Shown: positions 33,501 to 46,030 of the stretch, piece after piece | Layout of the letters: each line of letters starts with the position of its first letter | Numbering within the stretch: position 1 is the first letter of the stretch | Assembly: GCF_958295425.1 (NCBI RefSeq) | Contig: NC_081134.1 | Span: 9,236,054-9,300,053 of the forward strand | Length of the DNA: 64,000 bases | Source: Solea solea | Taxonomy: Eukaryota > Chordata > Actinopteri > Pleuronectiformes > Soleidae | Direction: 5' to 3' | The notes under the pieces: model-generated | What the model was told of the DNA's origin: nothing | Databases searched by the model: none | Seen by the model: only the letters and a program-made list of their open reading frames with translations | Program-made: the position numbers and the translations under genes

Positions 33501-36500
33501 AGTTGTACTCTGTTCCCTTGTTTAATGGTTAAATAATTCTCTCCTCATTACTGCAAGGCCAGACTTCATTTGACTTCCAAGCACAAAACTGAAACACACC
33601 ACTTGGTGGTTACTGATGTTCTATTCTGTCACTGCCAGCACTGACTTTTTTGCATGTTAGCTAAAGATGAAAGAGTCATGGGAGAGTTGCATGCCCACAG
33701 TAATGAGATTAATGGTGCTTTATCACATTCCACGAAGGAACTGTTAACTTGAATGTCACATTAAATGCAGGAGAGAAGAGCTTCAATAAGAGATGGGTTC
33801 ATGTGCACTGGCTCCAAGCCGGATAAAAACCTCTCATTAAACTCCTCAGCCAATAAAGTCTTTATTGAATATGTGGATTAAAATACACGTGTATACCAAT
33901 GCATGATGATAAGGAGTTTTTTGCTTTTAAAATCCCTGTAAAGTGATAAAAAAAATATATGACTTGTGACCTTGTCACCCCACATCTTACCAAATTTGAC
34001 TGATTAAAAAAGTTGCCATGAGGTTTTAAATCGTGTCAAATTCAGCTTCAATCAAAATAAAATGATTGCAGTTTAGCAGCAGCCCTCCACCCCCTCTCTG
34101 CTTCCCTTTCTGCTCTTCTTCTCTCTTCACTTCATTTCCTCATCTTTAGGTATTTTAGATCAAGTCTGACAGCTTTTCTGTGTGTTTTTACGCGTTAAAA
34201 TGCTTGTCAACACGAGAGTGGACGTCTTTGAATAAGTCACTTAAAGTAAAGTAGAGGTCAAGGCTGAGATGGACAGATGGGCGGAGAGTGTCACCTGCAC
34301 AAAGCTTCTAATCCCAAAGAAAAGTAGATTACTGTAGCGGCCTGGTGCTCACTACCAGCCCATCTGGAGGAAATGGATCTGTTCTAAGCTGTGGAGAAAG
34401 TAAGGCTGTGCTGCTGTGTTGACCAGAAGGCGCCTGAAGTATCTGTGAGTGACACGACCTGCTGCTGTCAAACAGGGTTTGCACCCACAAACACGAATGG
34501 TACTCCTCCATTGAAAATTGTCAGAAAACGGTACACGGTAAAACAACCTTATACATTCATTTTTTTAGCTGTTAGTGGTGATGTTCTTTTGAACTGAACA
34601 TAGCTGTGTGTGCAAATTGACTTTCCCATAGTCTTGTGCACTTAATTTCAGGTTCACAGGATGAGATGGAGATGGAGTGAAGGCGATTAGTAGATATTAA
34701 GGATGTTTTCTTATGGTAAGTTCAGGCCTCTTTTTTGCTTAATTACACACAATCAGAATGACAGGAATGGGCTGTTGACATGGCCGTGTTGTCATCAGAC
34801 GGCGTCATTACAAGAGTGCACGTTACCCGGTGTAACTGGGCTATTATCTCATTTTGTAAATTGGCCTCTTTGCGCAGAGTGACAATATGACACCCGGGTT
34901 GATGGGAGTTTAAATTGCTGCTGCAACAGACAGATTTCACAATGCGGTGCTGGACAGTTTGTCATCACTCAACACAAAGATGAAGGAGGAGGCCGTTAGG
35001 AAACTCATTTTGTCTGCTGCGTTGCTTAAGTACACAGCGGTGAGTAAATTTGCTGCGTGCAGCCGTGATAACTCGGTATCTGTGTGCGTGTCGGGTTTAT
35101 TCAGGACCTCCCGCCAATGCATTCAGCTGACCTTTCACCTTTGGCCCTGGCCTGCACAGTTCCACGCTGGATGAAGACATGTCCACACAGTGAGGCGCAC
35201 TTTTTTGCTGAACTTTTCAAAATGAAGCCTTGAATCGTACCAAAGCTGGGCACTTTGTGAGTAAAGATGATAATGTATCTGTGTCTCTAACGATTACCCG
35301 TGTCTCTGACTGTATTTGTCTGTCTCGTTGTCTCAGACCTGGTTTCTTTTTGTGGAGGAATGACTCCTGTTATTTAAACAATGGCTGACTCAAAGCGTAG
35401 GATATTTTGCACAATAAGTGGGCAGTTGAACACACATGATTAACTGCGTGAGGCACGGTGATGGTGACCAGCCGATGCATGTTGGCATCTATATTTATTG
35501 TAGTCAGTATCTTTATGGTCAGTGGTGCCGGTTTTGCATGAGAATAAGGGTTCAGGTTGCGCATGGGCTGCCAAACACAAATAAAAGCTCCATTTAAAGA
35601 GAGGCTGGGTGAGGAGGTCCACAATAACCTGTATGATAAATCTTTCAAATGTACACAATCAGACAAATTCACTCTAGAATTCCAATCTATTTATGGCACA
35701 TGTATAGTTTTCTCTTATGAGACTCTTGCACAGTATGACCAAGTGAACAGTCTGTAAAACAGCACTGGTCCAATGCAAGAGATTTACTTTATTTTCAAAC
35801 CCCTACCGTAGCTGTTGGAGACCTGCACTATGCAAACCGTGCATTTTCTTCAAACTCAAACTCTCTCATTAGCTGCTCTTTTAAAAGTCTAGTCTCCATG
35901 TGTTCTCTAGTGTGTTTAAGCACAACCTTAACCCCAAGTGCAGATGTCAGCCATTTAAGTGCTTGTGCGTCTGGAGATGTAATGTAATCAACTGCTCTGT
36001 GTGACAATTCTAAATCGGTTGGAGATTCTCTACACGTGTTAGCCAGGCCCATTTAATTAGAGGATCTCGCCTTTGTAAGACATTTAATTGACAAATGATA
36101 TGGAGATGTAATGAGAGTCTGCAATCAAAGGTTGAATTTGTGTGCTTTTCTCTCTCTCTTTCTCTCTGTGGGGGAGAGAGACTGTCACCTACCACATGAC
36201 CTCTCCGTGTGTGAATGATTTAGAGTCTCTGTGGGACCCGAGAGGAGGATTTGGCATGTGGCAGCAAGAGGTGCAGACCTGCATTTGGAAGAAAAATGCT
36301 GTGATGAGGGTCATGGCACAGAAGGTGCTGGATTGATGGTTGTCTGAACGGAAATAGAGAACAAGGTCAGGGAAAGAGGGAAAAGAAGAGGAGGAGAGAG
36401 GGCAAAAAAAATAAGAAAATACAAATTCTGTTTAGAATAGTGTAGATACATTTGAATATCCAGATATGTGAACAGAAAAGGGTGCGGGTCATATGATGTG

Positions 36501-37548
36501 TTGTACGATTATAGACAAATACGTTTAGATTTGTATTTGTAACTGCCAACATTGATAAAGGAGACAGACGGTACACGTGCAGATGGAGAAAATGTGAAAG
36601 CTTCGGGTACCAACAGAAAGACAAATGTGATCATTTGCTATTATTGGGTGTTTTCAAATTGACCCATTACATCACAGACAAAAACAATTTTAGCTGGTAC
36701 CAGTTGGTGCCATATTAAACGCCAATCTATGTCTTTCTGAGCATAAATACGGTCTCATCAGTCCAAAAATGCACCTGTCTGGATTGTGCCATGTGTACTG
36801 GCTTCTGTATCAAAAGCCTGGAGGTGGAAACTATGGAGCAAAGTTAACTTTAACTTATACACGCAATAGTAATTTGACTACCAATTGTACTATCTGGGTG
36901 TATTACTGATGCAATAATTAATTTTTTTTTCAAAAGCGCAGTTAACATACTTTCTGTCCCTCCCTCTGCCACCTGGCTATGTTAAGACCTACTGTCCCTG
37001 CTGTACTCATGTCTATCAATGTGAAACAACAAGGAGAAGGAGTGGAAGGCCTGTGTTTTTCAGGTGAACGTTTGTGTCCTTTTCATCCAAGAAAATGTCC
37101 TCACAGGTCGAGGGAAAATACAGGAATATCATTGTGTGTGTATTTTGGTCCAGCTCTGATTTCTTTAACACAAAAGAAGCCAGAATGACTCTGCTCTGCA
37201 TCATACCTCTTTTATTACCTTGACCAGAGTGGCCGTGCTGCTGATGCTCTTTCTCTCTGCCATCTGGACAAGGTAATTCTACCACCTACTATCTCCCCCC
37301 CCATCCCCCCTCCTAATCTTTCTCTCCCTCTCACTGCCCTCACCCTTCAACCCTGAGGCTGAGTGTTTCAGGCCCAGGTTCCTCCTCTTTCCTTTCTTCT
37401 GCCCTCCTGCTCCTGCTCCTCCCTTCTGTCTATCTATCTTTCTGGCCCTCTCTGCTGATCCTGCTTGCTCCCCTGGGCCATGTGGGCCGCGTCATGTGGA
37501 CATTAGGATGGCTTTGTGTTTGACACGTGCAAGAGGCAGTGTGCACAA

Positions 37549-37579
<31 letters not shown>

Positions 37580-38459
37580 TACACATGCACACATGCCTCG
37601 GTTTCTTTTGTCAGTTAGCTGCTCAGCTGTGAGGCCCCAGCCCCTAATTTTGTGGGTATGGTGGGGACAGGGCCCCTATTGTCCCACAGATTAACTCACT
37701 ACACCACACACACACACACGCACACATATGCACACATCCCCAGACCCCATGGGGTCCTTAAATGTGAATGTGCCTTGAGGTAGAAAATCAGGAGGCAATT
37801 TAAGGCAGAGTCCAGCTGAGAAGATGGGGGAGGTACCACACACTCGGCCCTCTGTTTGAGGACGTATCTTTTGGTTCTTTCGGAAGGATGATATACACGA
37901 GTATTATGCCTAGAATTACCGGAAAGTTGACCTGTGCATTTGTGAACTGGCAACTGTTATAATTATCAAAATTAGGTACAGATATACAAACTATTAAAAT
38001 GGTCAAATAAACTGGGGACTGCTTCTTTCTTTTATTTTTAAACATGTCTCCACAAAGATGATGTGATGATTAGAAGTAATAAAATAATGAGATGAGTCCC
38101 AGGATGGAGTCATGTACAAAATGTCTTAATTGCTAATCCTTAACTACTGGTGCATGTCTTGTATCACGAATCCAGATGTTCCCATTGCTCATCTTGGATT
38201 TAAAAGGAACACCGTTTAAATTGGCCTTTGTGGGACAACTGATGGATTTCTGCAGTAAGCAAGATTGCAGTTAAATTGTGGAATAACCAAGAGGTTTAAA
38301 CCTATTTTATGTGCACACAGCTGCTTGTTTGCCAGACTTCTAACCTCACTTCAAATCCCCTTCCTCCCTATACCTGTTTGTGTTGTGCTAATATTACATT
38401 GACTGCTAACATTCAAAACCATTGACATACAGCAGCTGCTGTCTCGAATAATGAGTGAG

Positions 38460-38575
38460 TTTGTATTTGTTGCCTCTTAAGGACCCATGGAGACCAAAAC
38501 CTGGCCCTAATGAGGCAGACCCTCATATCTGAGGAACTAGTTAGCTTAAGGGTTAGGGTAAGGGCTTTACGTCTG
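38460..38575 (+). repeat. Dispersed 'GTGAGGACC/GGTTAGGG' repeat, copy 3
   Basis: Carries TTGTTGCCTCTTAAGGACCC, CCTGGCCCTAATGAGG and AAGGGTTAGGGTAAGGGC in the same order as the other copies. Confidence 0.6.
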
Positions 38576-39951
38576 TGTGGGTGGGTGTGTGTTTGTAGTT
38601 TACCAAAGGTCAATATTATGGTAAACAAACGGTGAAAAGGGGAGTAGTGGTGTATGTGAGGACTGGCTGAGTTTATTCAGACTCAAGTTATAGGAAAGTG
38701 CTCTTGAAGAACAGGGTCAACACAGGAGAAAGGTGCTTAATTCCAAGCACAAATATTTGGCCAAAAAGCCTTTGTTCAAACACGACCTTAATTCAATTCA
38801 AGTAGCCGTGTTTGAATGAAGGATTTTTAACTCGATTTTTTGGTTTTTGTTTGGAAACACTCCTGTTTGTTTTGTGAGCAGAGCTGCATGGGAGGAAAGT
38901 AGGAATGGGTACCATGGTACCAAATGGTTCCTTTTAACGGGAACCTATCGTCTCTGTTATAACAGAAGATAAGATCGTGAAAAATAAACCCAGCCTATCA
39001 TATTTTGTCCCCAGTCCATAATAGAGCAGTCGCTGACCCGTGTCAGCAGCAGGGTGAAGGTTGTATGGCGGGCTGCTCTCACTGTGACACAAGGACAAGC
39101 TGACAGTGGGACAGTTGTACCTGCCACTGAATGTGAAAACTGTGTGTGTTAAAGTAGTAATGCTAAAACACTTGGGTTAAGGAATTACACATTTAAACAA
39201 ATCACAAAATGTTGCAATTTGAGTGCGTACTAAATGGAATGTTGGTTAGTCACTGCGGATCCAGCTTGTGGTGTTTGAACGCTTGCCAGTTTTGTACAAT
39301 ACAAGTTGATGAAGTAAACCTTCACTGGCGCTGGCTGCAGGGAGACTAAAGTTAGTTGCTTATGTCGGGCCTTCAGATGTGATATGTGATGTTTCATTTC
39401 GTTTTTTCCTGTTTCCTTAGGTTGCAGGTGTTTGCTTGTCCAGTGTCTAATTTGTTAAAATGTAGCTGCTACTGCTTTCCATTATTCCCCTGGTTCTGTT
39501 CAACATAATCTGGCTCTGCTCTGCACTGAGTTCACCTGACTCTCCTCACATTTGGCACTGTTTGATGAGATGTCAAGTTTATGCCCACACGACTGTCTAC
39601 GCTAGTTTTAAAGCATACATTTTGTTTTATTTAACTCACAGAAAAATAACACATAAAAACAATTGCACAGTTGCCAACCTGCAGAGACCAGAATTTGCTG
39701 GACCTGGCTAAAAAACCCAAAATGTCATCCAGTGCATACTTTTGCAACTCTACCCGAGTGCATATTACATTTGAAAACCTTAGTGGACATGTGATGTAAT
39801 GGTATAGTAATGATAAAATGTTATGGAGAGTTTAGTTCCCTTGTGGTTGCAGCAGTCCTGGGAAAAGGAAATATATATACAGGAAGTGAGCTGGCTGGGC
39901 CTCCATCAGCCCTGCATGGCTGCAAAACACTAAAGTCTGTGTCTGCAGAGT

Positions 39952-39956
<5 letters not shown>

Positions 39957-39992
<36 letters not shown>
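39957..39992 (+). repeat. (GT)18 microsatellite
   Basis: Uninterrupted GT array, the longest dinucleotide array in the window. Confidence 0.97.
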
Positions 39993-39993
<1 letters not shown>

Positions 39994-40662
39994 AAACAAA
40001 ACAAATGTGCACATGTGGAGGTACACACATAACAGTTTGAATGTGTTTGTGTGAGTGGGCATATGGCTTGTTTTTAAATGTCACATGGCGATGAAATGTT
40101 GTAGGAGAGAGAGAGAGGGAGAGAGAGAGAGAAAACATGTGTGAGTCCACATGCTGTCCTCACTTCCCCGACTTTGTGAATGACTGATGTAGCTGCTGCG
40201 TAAACAGGCTGATAAATGAACTTAGTCATCACATCACCTCAGAGCCAAGTTACACAGTAATGTGCAGATGCCGGCAAATATCCAGCATGACGACGGGAAA
40301 GAACAGAGAGCAGAACAAAACAGTGCAGGTCATGGCTCAGACAGCACAGGATGTCACGTTTAACTGCAGCAATGTAACGTAAGAAATAAGGAATGCCTTG
40401 TACTCCGTGCCAATAATCTCACATTTTTGGAAAAAAGCCATATAGCATAGTAATTTGTTTTTTCTTTTTTTCCTTCAAATTATTGTAATTTCTAACTTTT
40501 AACACTGACATTTGTTTTTTTCAAATATTTGTGTTACACAAAGGACATGATGGGCTTTTCTCACTTTGATGACTTAGATGTGCTCCACTCGAGCAGATGT
40601 AGCTCATACTGTAAATGTGGTGGTGGTCGGTTTGTTGGCTCAGTGAGAGCGCTTTGTAAGAA

Positions 40663-40692
40663 GGGGGGGGAGTCGGGAAGGGGAGATAGGGG
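40663..40692 (+). promoter_or_regulatory. G-quadruplex-forming motif
   Basis: Four G runs (40663-40670, 40675-40677, 40680-40683, 40689-40692) separated by loops of 4, 2 and 5 nt meet the usual G4 pattern. It lies about 580 bp upstream of a strong splice donor at 41269. Confidence 0.7.
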
Positions 40693-40790
40693 AGGTGAAC
40701 TGGGTGTGTCTCTCAGCTGCCTGACTGTCTGGTTGCTGTTGGTAACTTTGCTTGATGAGATCAGAGGGGATCGGCTTTCAGCCTTTCATG

Positions 40791-40800
<10 letters not shown>

Positions 40801-40821
<21 letters not shown>
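40801..40821 (+). repeat. (TC)10 microsatellite
   Basis: TC array extended imperfectly on both sides. It accounts for the Leu/Ser-rich stretch of the long open frame here. Confidence 0.95.
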
Positions 40822-40859
40822 GTCTCTCTGTCTTTCTGCCTCACGCTCTCAGAGAGAGT

Positions 40860-41268
40860 GGAGGGGAAGTGAAACAGGACTTACGCTGAAAGTCTATTCG
40901 GAGCTGGAGCTGTCAACGGCTGTGACAACACTGCTGTGGAAACACACTTTAGAGTTGGAGTGTGTTGGGGGAAGGTGGAGGGGGTGTGGGCAAGAAGTGA
41001 TAGCCTCAGGACAGATAAGCTCCAGGGAGGGAAAAGAGGGAGGGAACAAGGGTGGAGGAGGGAGAGGTGGGCAGCCTTCTGAGGAAAGGGGGAGTCTCTC
41101 TTTCAGTCTCGGTCAGACTGATGGTCTTCTCTTCCTCCGGTCTGCTCTGGCTCTCTTGCTGCCGGCGGCTGGCTCTGGGAGTTTGATTGTGTTGTCTGGA
41201 TTTGATCATGGACTCGGGCTGAACAGCTTCACGTATCGGGACATGAGAGGAGTCACTGGAGATTCACT
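40860..41268 (+). promoter_or_regulatory. Possible alternative first exon/promoter of spsb4
   Basis: A G-rich, locally GC-enriched stretch ends in a strong donor (CACTGTAAGTG, GT at 41269) in the middle of spsb4 intron 1, on the same strand. An open frame (40529-41272) crosses it, but its protein is low-complexity and unlike any family I know. The frame ends in the donor itself. A non-coding exon spliced to 48355 is the simplest reading. The evidence is only composition and one splice site; the start coordinate is arbitrary. Confidence 0.3.
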
Positions 41269-43289
41269 GTAAGTGTCTTAATCTGTGGTGTTGATGCAGT
41301 CATCACCCAAGTACTGTGCTGTATGTATGTATGTGCAAGGGACTGTTGCTATTTCTGGAGTTGTGGAACAAGTGTATGCCGTGCACCGCTGTGATATATG
41401 CCTCAGGGGTAAAGTAGCTGTAAGTGTGATTAGTTTTTCATTTGGAAAATCCGCTCACATGATTGCTGTTGCTGCTGTCGATCTTTTGACGATTCGTTCT
41501 CAAGCATTGAGCGTCTACATATGCTCCAGTGGATGCTACCATACACTCACCCGCTCCTCTTCCCTCCCTCTCTCCCTCCTCCTTCTCCTGTGTCACCTTT
41601 AATTTTCTTAATGTTCTTGAGGCCCCAGCTGGCCCGACTGGGATACCCCATGTGTTAGTGTGTGTGTGTGTGTCTCTTTTGTTTGGTAGAGATACAGAGT
41701 TCTAAGCTCTAAACCAAGGATTTCCCCTGCTCATACACAATAATAGGATAGACCCCCGCTTTCTATTTTTAAACACACTGTTTGTCGATATGTTTGAAAC
41801 ACCACTAATCTGACGGCTCACTCCGCTCTGCCTACAGTTGCTTTTCACACTGTGCTGTGTTTAGTCTATGGATATGGGGTGGGACAGTGTATTTGTGTGG
41901 TCTATCCTGGGATAGAGAGATAGCAGCTCTCCTTTCTGACTTTATCCCTTTGTTTTGTCAGCTGCTGACCCGTTTCTCTTTCTCTCTCTTGCCATCTCTT
42001 CCATTGTTTGTGTTCTCTCTCACTCTCGTGTTTTCACTCAGAGCCACACAACCTTCCTCCACCACAGCCTCTGCCTTTTTTTAGTCAGTCACTTTATTTA
42101 GAGAATCGCTCTCTTCAGACACCATCTCTCTCTTCCTCTGGTTGTCATTTGAGAACAGTGAGTAGAGTAGGTTTTGCATTGTCGCTCTGTTTGCGTGTGC
42201 AAGATTGTGAAGATGCAGTTTTATAACTGTAAGCTTTAGGTCAGACACGGCATATGTTTGAGCTTTGCGCTGGAAAACAACATTGTCAGTGTTCTGTTCT
42301 CTTTATTGTCATTTGACTTAATAAGGAATTTAGTCTACATACAAAAGAAAAAAGCACTTTTCTCATCACTAGAGTCCAAAGTGACACATTTAAATCCTTG
42401 TTTTGTTTGACCACCTGTCTACAAACCAACCACGTTTGATTCACTATGATTTAAAACAGAAAAAAGCTGCAAATGCTCATACAATTGCATTTTTAGCCAC
42501 ACGGGACAAGAGGCGTACAATGATGAAACAGACTATTGCAGCTGCCGTAAAGTGCCCTGCACACAACGAGTAAACACAGTAACCATCTAGTCTTCAGTAA
42601 AAGGTCAATGAGGAAAAAAACAGGGTACAAACACTGAAGACCTACACATTTGTAGAGCGTGTAGGCCAAATAGATTTTGTGTGTGTGTGTGTGTGTGTGT
42701 TACTGATGCTAAATGCAGGACTCATGGGAAAGCAGGCTGGATGTTCTGTTAAAGCATCTGTATCGTTTGTTACGGAGCCTGTTATAGCATTTTATACAGA
42801 TATTATCATTATTATATCTTATTATTATTACATAGTTATTTTTCATGGCACGGACCCGAAACCAGAAGTTACTCAATGCCAAGTCAGGCGATGCAGGCCT
42901 GTTATGAGTCGATGTGCCATCAAAATAATCGAAGGCTGAAATCCTACATTGTGTCGCTTTAATGATGCAGCAGCGTGTCACATTCAGGCAGACTTTGATT
43001 CAGTTTCACTGCTACCAGGGTTGTGAATCTGCCACCTGAATCTACTGCAATTACAGAGAGCTTTATTGATGGCCCCACCAAGGCCTTATACGTGTGTGTG
43101 TGTGCGTGTGTGTGTGTGCGTGTGTGTCTGTATCCATATATGTGAGAGGCAGATTAACAGCTTCTCCGTTAAGGTGTGCTCAATCACTTTATAACACTAA
43201 TGGTCTTCCCTGAGGGCACCATGGATTTTAAAGTGTCATAGCATGAGCTAGGTGCTGACATTGTGTGTGTGTGTGTGTGTGCGCGTGCG

Positions 43290-43475
43290 AGCATGTGTGT
43301 ACTTTAACAAGCATCTCTGTGAGGACCAAAAATACATATAAAGCACAGGAAGGGAGGGCATGTTCTGTCACACCTTAAACTAATTGGTTACGGGTTTAAG
43401 GTTATAGTTAAGGGATAACTCTGTCCACGTTAATAGAAGTCAATGTGAGTCCTCAAAAGGATTCCTGTGCCAACC
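43290..43475 (+). repeat. Dispersed 'GTGAGGACC/GGTTAGGG' repeat, copy 4
   Basis: Carries CTCTGTGAGGACCAAAAATA, then TTACGGGTTTAAGGTTATAG, then GTGAGTCCTC. It directly follows a GT array, as the repeat does elsewhere. Confidence 0.6.
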
Positions 43476-45814
43476 TGTGTCTGTGTGCCACAGTTTCAGT
43501 TTCCAGATAACAAACAAGGGAAGTTCGGTATTTTCGACAAATGAGGGATTTTTTTTTTATTGTGGAATTGCTCATTTTAAGGGAAGAGGAGACTGATGCA
43601 GGCAGAGAGCGAAGACGCACGGGAGGGAACATGATTCATTAGGGAGACGGTGACTTTTTTTGTAAAGGGTTCAGAGTGATGGAAGAAGGAGGGAGCGGCT
43701 CGAGTGGGAATTCACAAAAGTGATACATCAGGGAAATCTGAGCAAATGTAACAGTCAGCCGGAGTAGAAAGGTCATTCCTTCCAGAACACATACATAGTC
43801 AATTTAATTTCTTTGCGAGAGAGTTTATGACAGTCAGTGAGCATAGATATACTGTTAAGTTGCAGCCGTTTGAGAAGTCGCATGTCTAATGTGTTTTGCA
43901 GACTTTGCTTTTCCTGCTTGCTGAGTTTGCATTGATCGCTGCCTGGTGGACACTGGGGCATTTGGCGTGACGTTTGATGGCAGACCTGAGAGAGCACTTG
44001 ATAGGATGTCAGCGCTTATGAGACACAGAGAGAGAGAGACGTACAGAGACAAAAGGACAGAGGCAAACTGAAAGAAAGTAGAGGAAAAAGGACAGAAAAT
44101 TGGTGATGATGTATAAAAAAGAGAGACGGGTGATTTGTCCTTCTACAGCAGCCTATTAAGTCCAGAGAAGACCTACTGAGTGCTAGTCCCAGTGTGGACT
44201 CTCTGTCTGTATTTTGACATCATGTTAGGAGCCAGATGGTACAGTTTATGTCTACCTCAGTCAGCTTCTGCTACCCAGGGATTTCCTCAGTAGGAATGAA
44301 TGTCAGCAATGTAGAGAGGATGGTAGTTTGTTTAATCTAGTGGGTACAGCTGTTTGCTATGAAGAGATACACTGTACTGTGAATGTGTGTGTGCATGTGA
44401 GAGCTGCTTTTATACACCATTTTGCCCAAATGTCCTCCCGGGGAATGGAAAGGGGAAGAAGTGACTGTGATGTTATTCATTTTTTTAAATGTCACGTAGG
44501 GATGAAGCAAATTTGCTGTAATTTAGCACAATAGTCCAAGTTCAAACGAGGGCACAGTGGTTTAAAACGAGTTATGTAATGGTGGAGATGACGTTGACGT
44601 CCGTGAGTAAAAGCAAAAGAAGAACGAAAAGGAAGAGGAAAATGACAATCACTCGTATAATGAGACTTTAGTTTGACCTTTTCCTCTTGTCAAATGACAA
44701 ATTGTTTCCTCACTGCTGAGTTTCTGTGCCGTTTTGCTGAATTTCCAGCTTGAGCCATGTGAGCAAGTTTTATATTAACACAAAAAAAAGAATTACTTTC
44801 TTAAAGCAGAGCTCACAGTGCCTGGAATCATTTGAGTTCACTGACCCCGGACAGGTGAGGCAAAAATATTGCACACTTGTGATATTTTCTAATGCCGAGT
44901 TGTAGCCAGTGGGAGAAAAAGGCCCACACCTCAATATCTCAGGACGAAGCTGCTGAGTGTGATAATCGACAATGTTTTATTTGCAGCTCATCAAATCTTT
45001 TATTGTGCGGCCCGTTTTTCTGATGATGGTGCCTCGTGTCTCTGTGGCAGGTCATGAAGTTTTTTGTTTTTTTTTAAAGGTTATAAACTTTTTGCTGCAA
45101 GGAGAATTAAAATATTACTGTGACATTTTGGGGAAATGCGCCTCTGTGTTTTCTACAGATTCTCCCTGAGTTGGGGGTTTGGTTTTGTGTTGTTGGTTGT
45201 CAGGCACATCGGCCCGTTCCACATTAAAGAAACATGCTGAGACGTTCCTAGTTCCTGTTGTTTACATTTCATGTCACATAACCTCTCATTAAATGCCTGA
45301 AGGAGGTTTGTGGACGTTTGTTCTTGTGGAGAGTTACCTTCTGTATTTGCACCTGCCACATGAGGCTTAAACTAAAACTTCACAACTTATTCAGTTTCTA
45401 AGTTCCCACACTGCATCACTCTGACCTTGACCTCACAGGTTTATGGACAGAAGGGATCACCTGAACATGAATGACATGACTAACATCAACAATGTTATCA
45501 TGACAAATTACATTTTCTTTTATTACATATACATTAAATACCAAGGAGGTTATGTTTGGTACGAATGTTTATGTTTGATTACAGGTAAATTAATATTCCC
45601 TCCATCTCTCTCTCTCCCTTCCTGCCTCAGCAAAGGTAGAATACATTAAATTAAGTATGGATCTGGATACAGGGGCAAATTCAGAACATTGCTTAAAGGT
45701 TATGGTTCTTAATTATATTTAAGGGCACTGTTGAGCCTTGGTGGCATTATACTGAGTGCCATTCTAGTTGCTCACATGAAATTTCAACTTTTCTGGCTTA
45801 TGAAATAGAGTATA

Positions 45815-46030
45815 ATAGAATGTCACCAGTCGTTACATCACCCATGAGCTCCCATTTTGCAACTGGAAATTCAGAGCCTGCAAACAAGCACCTGGACGAT
45901 ACTACCTGTCAATCACACTGGCGCCCACTCATATGCGCCATGCTTTATCAGACTTATTTTTGCAACCAGTGGAGTCGCCCCCTGGCTGCTATACACCATA
46001 ATTATTCTTACTTCCTGGTGGGCCTCAATC
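45815..46030 (+). mobile_element. Old non-autonomous DNA transposon relic
   Basis: Contains TACCTGTCAATCACACTGGC and GCAACCAGTGGAGTCGCCCC followed by CTGGCTGCTA. I associate these strings with a very common teleost MITE. It is internally deleted and has no clear termini. Confidence 0.5.

Larger units (their letters stand above)
30561..40640 (+). other. spsb4: spsb4 intron 1, third part
   Basis: Ten kilobases without a recognised exon. It contains an A-run (about 30967-30984), CA arrays (37547-37575), a C/T-rich stretch (37285-37450), one further copy of the GTGAGGACC repeat and a (GT)18 array. Blocks at 33660-33880, 34740-34960 and 36010-36140 have enhancer-like composition with homeodomain (TAATTA-type) and Sox/TCF-like sites. 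These are candidates only. Confidence 0.5.

Noticed and set aside
38540..38570. GGGTTAGGG-like sequence suggesting interstitial telomeric repeats
   Set aside because: Only one or two degenerate units occur, and they are part of a dispersed repeat with other copies at 8.8, 30.4 and 43.3 kb.
40529..41272. 247-codon open frame on the + strand, the second longest in the window
   Set aside because: The translation is low-complexity (Ser/Leu run from a TC microsatellite, Gly/Glu/Arg runs from G-rich DNA), matches no family I recognise and ends inside a splice donor. Kept only as a possible non-coding alternative exon.
42750..42961. TTAA-bounded segment ending CCTACATTGTGTCGCTTTAA as another TTAA-type MITE
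   Set aside because: The right end looks like a MITE terminus, but the left end at 42750 does not match it as an inverted repeat. Boundaries could not be supported.
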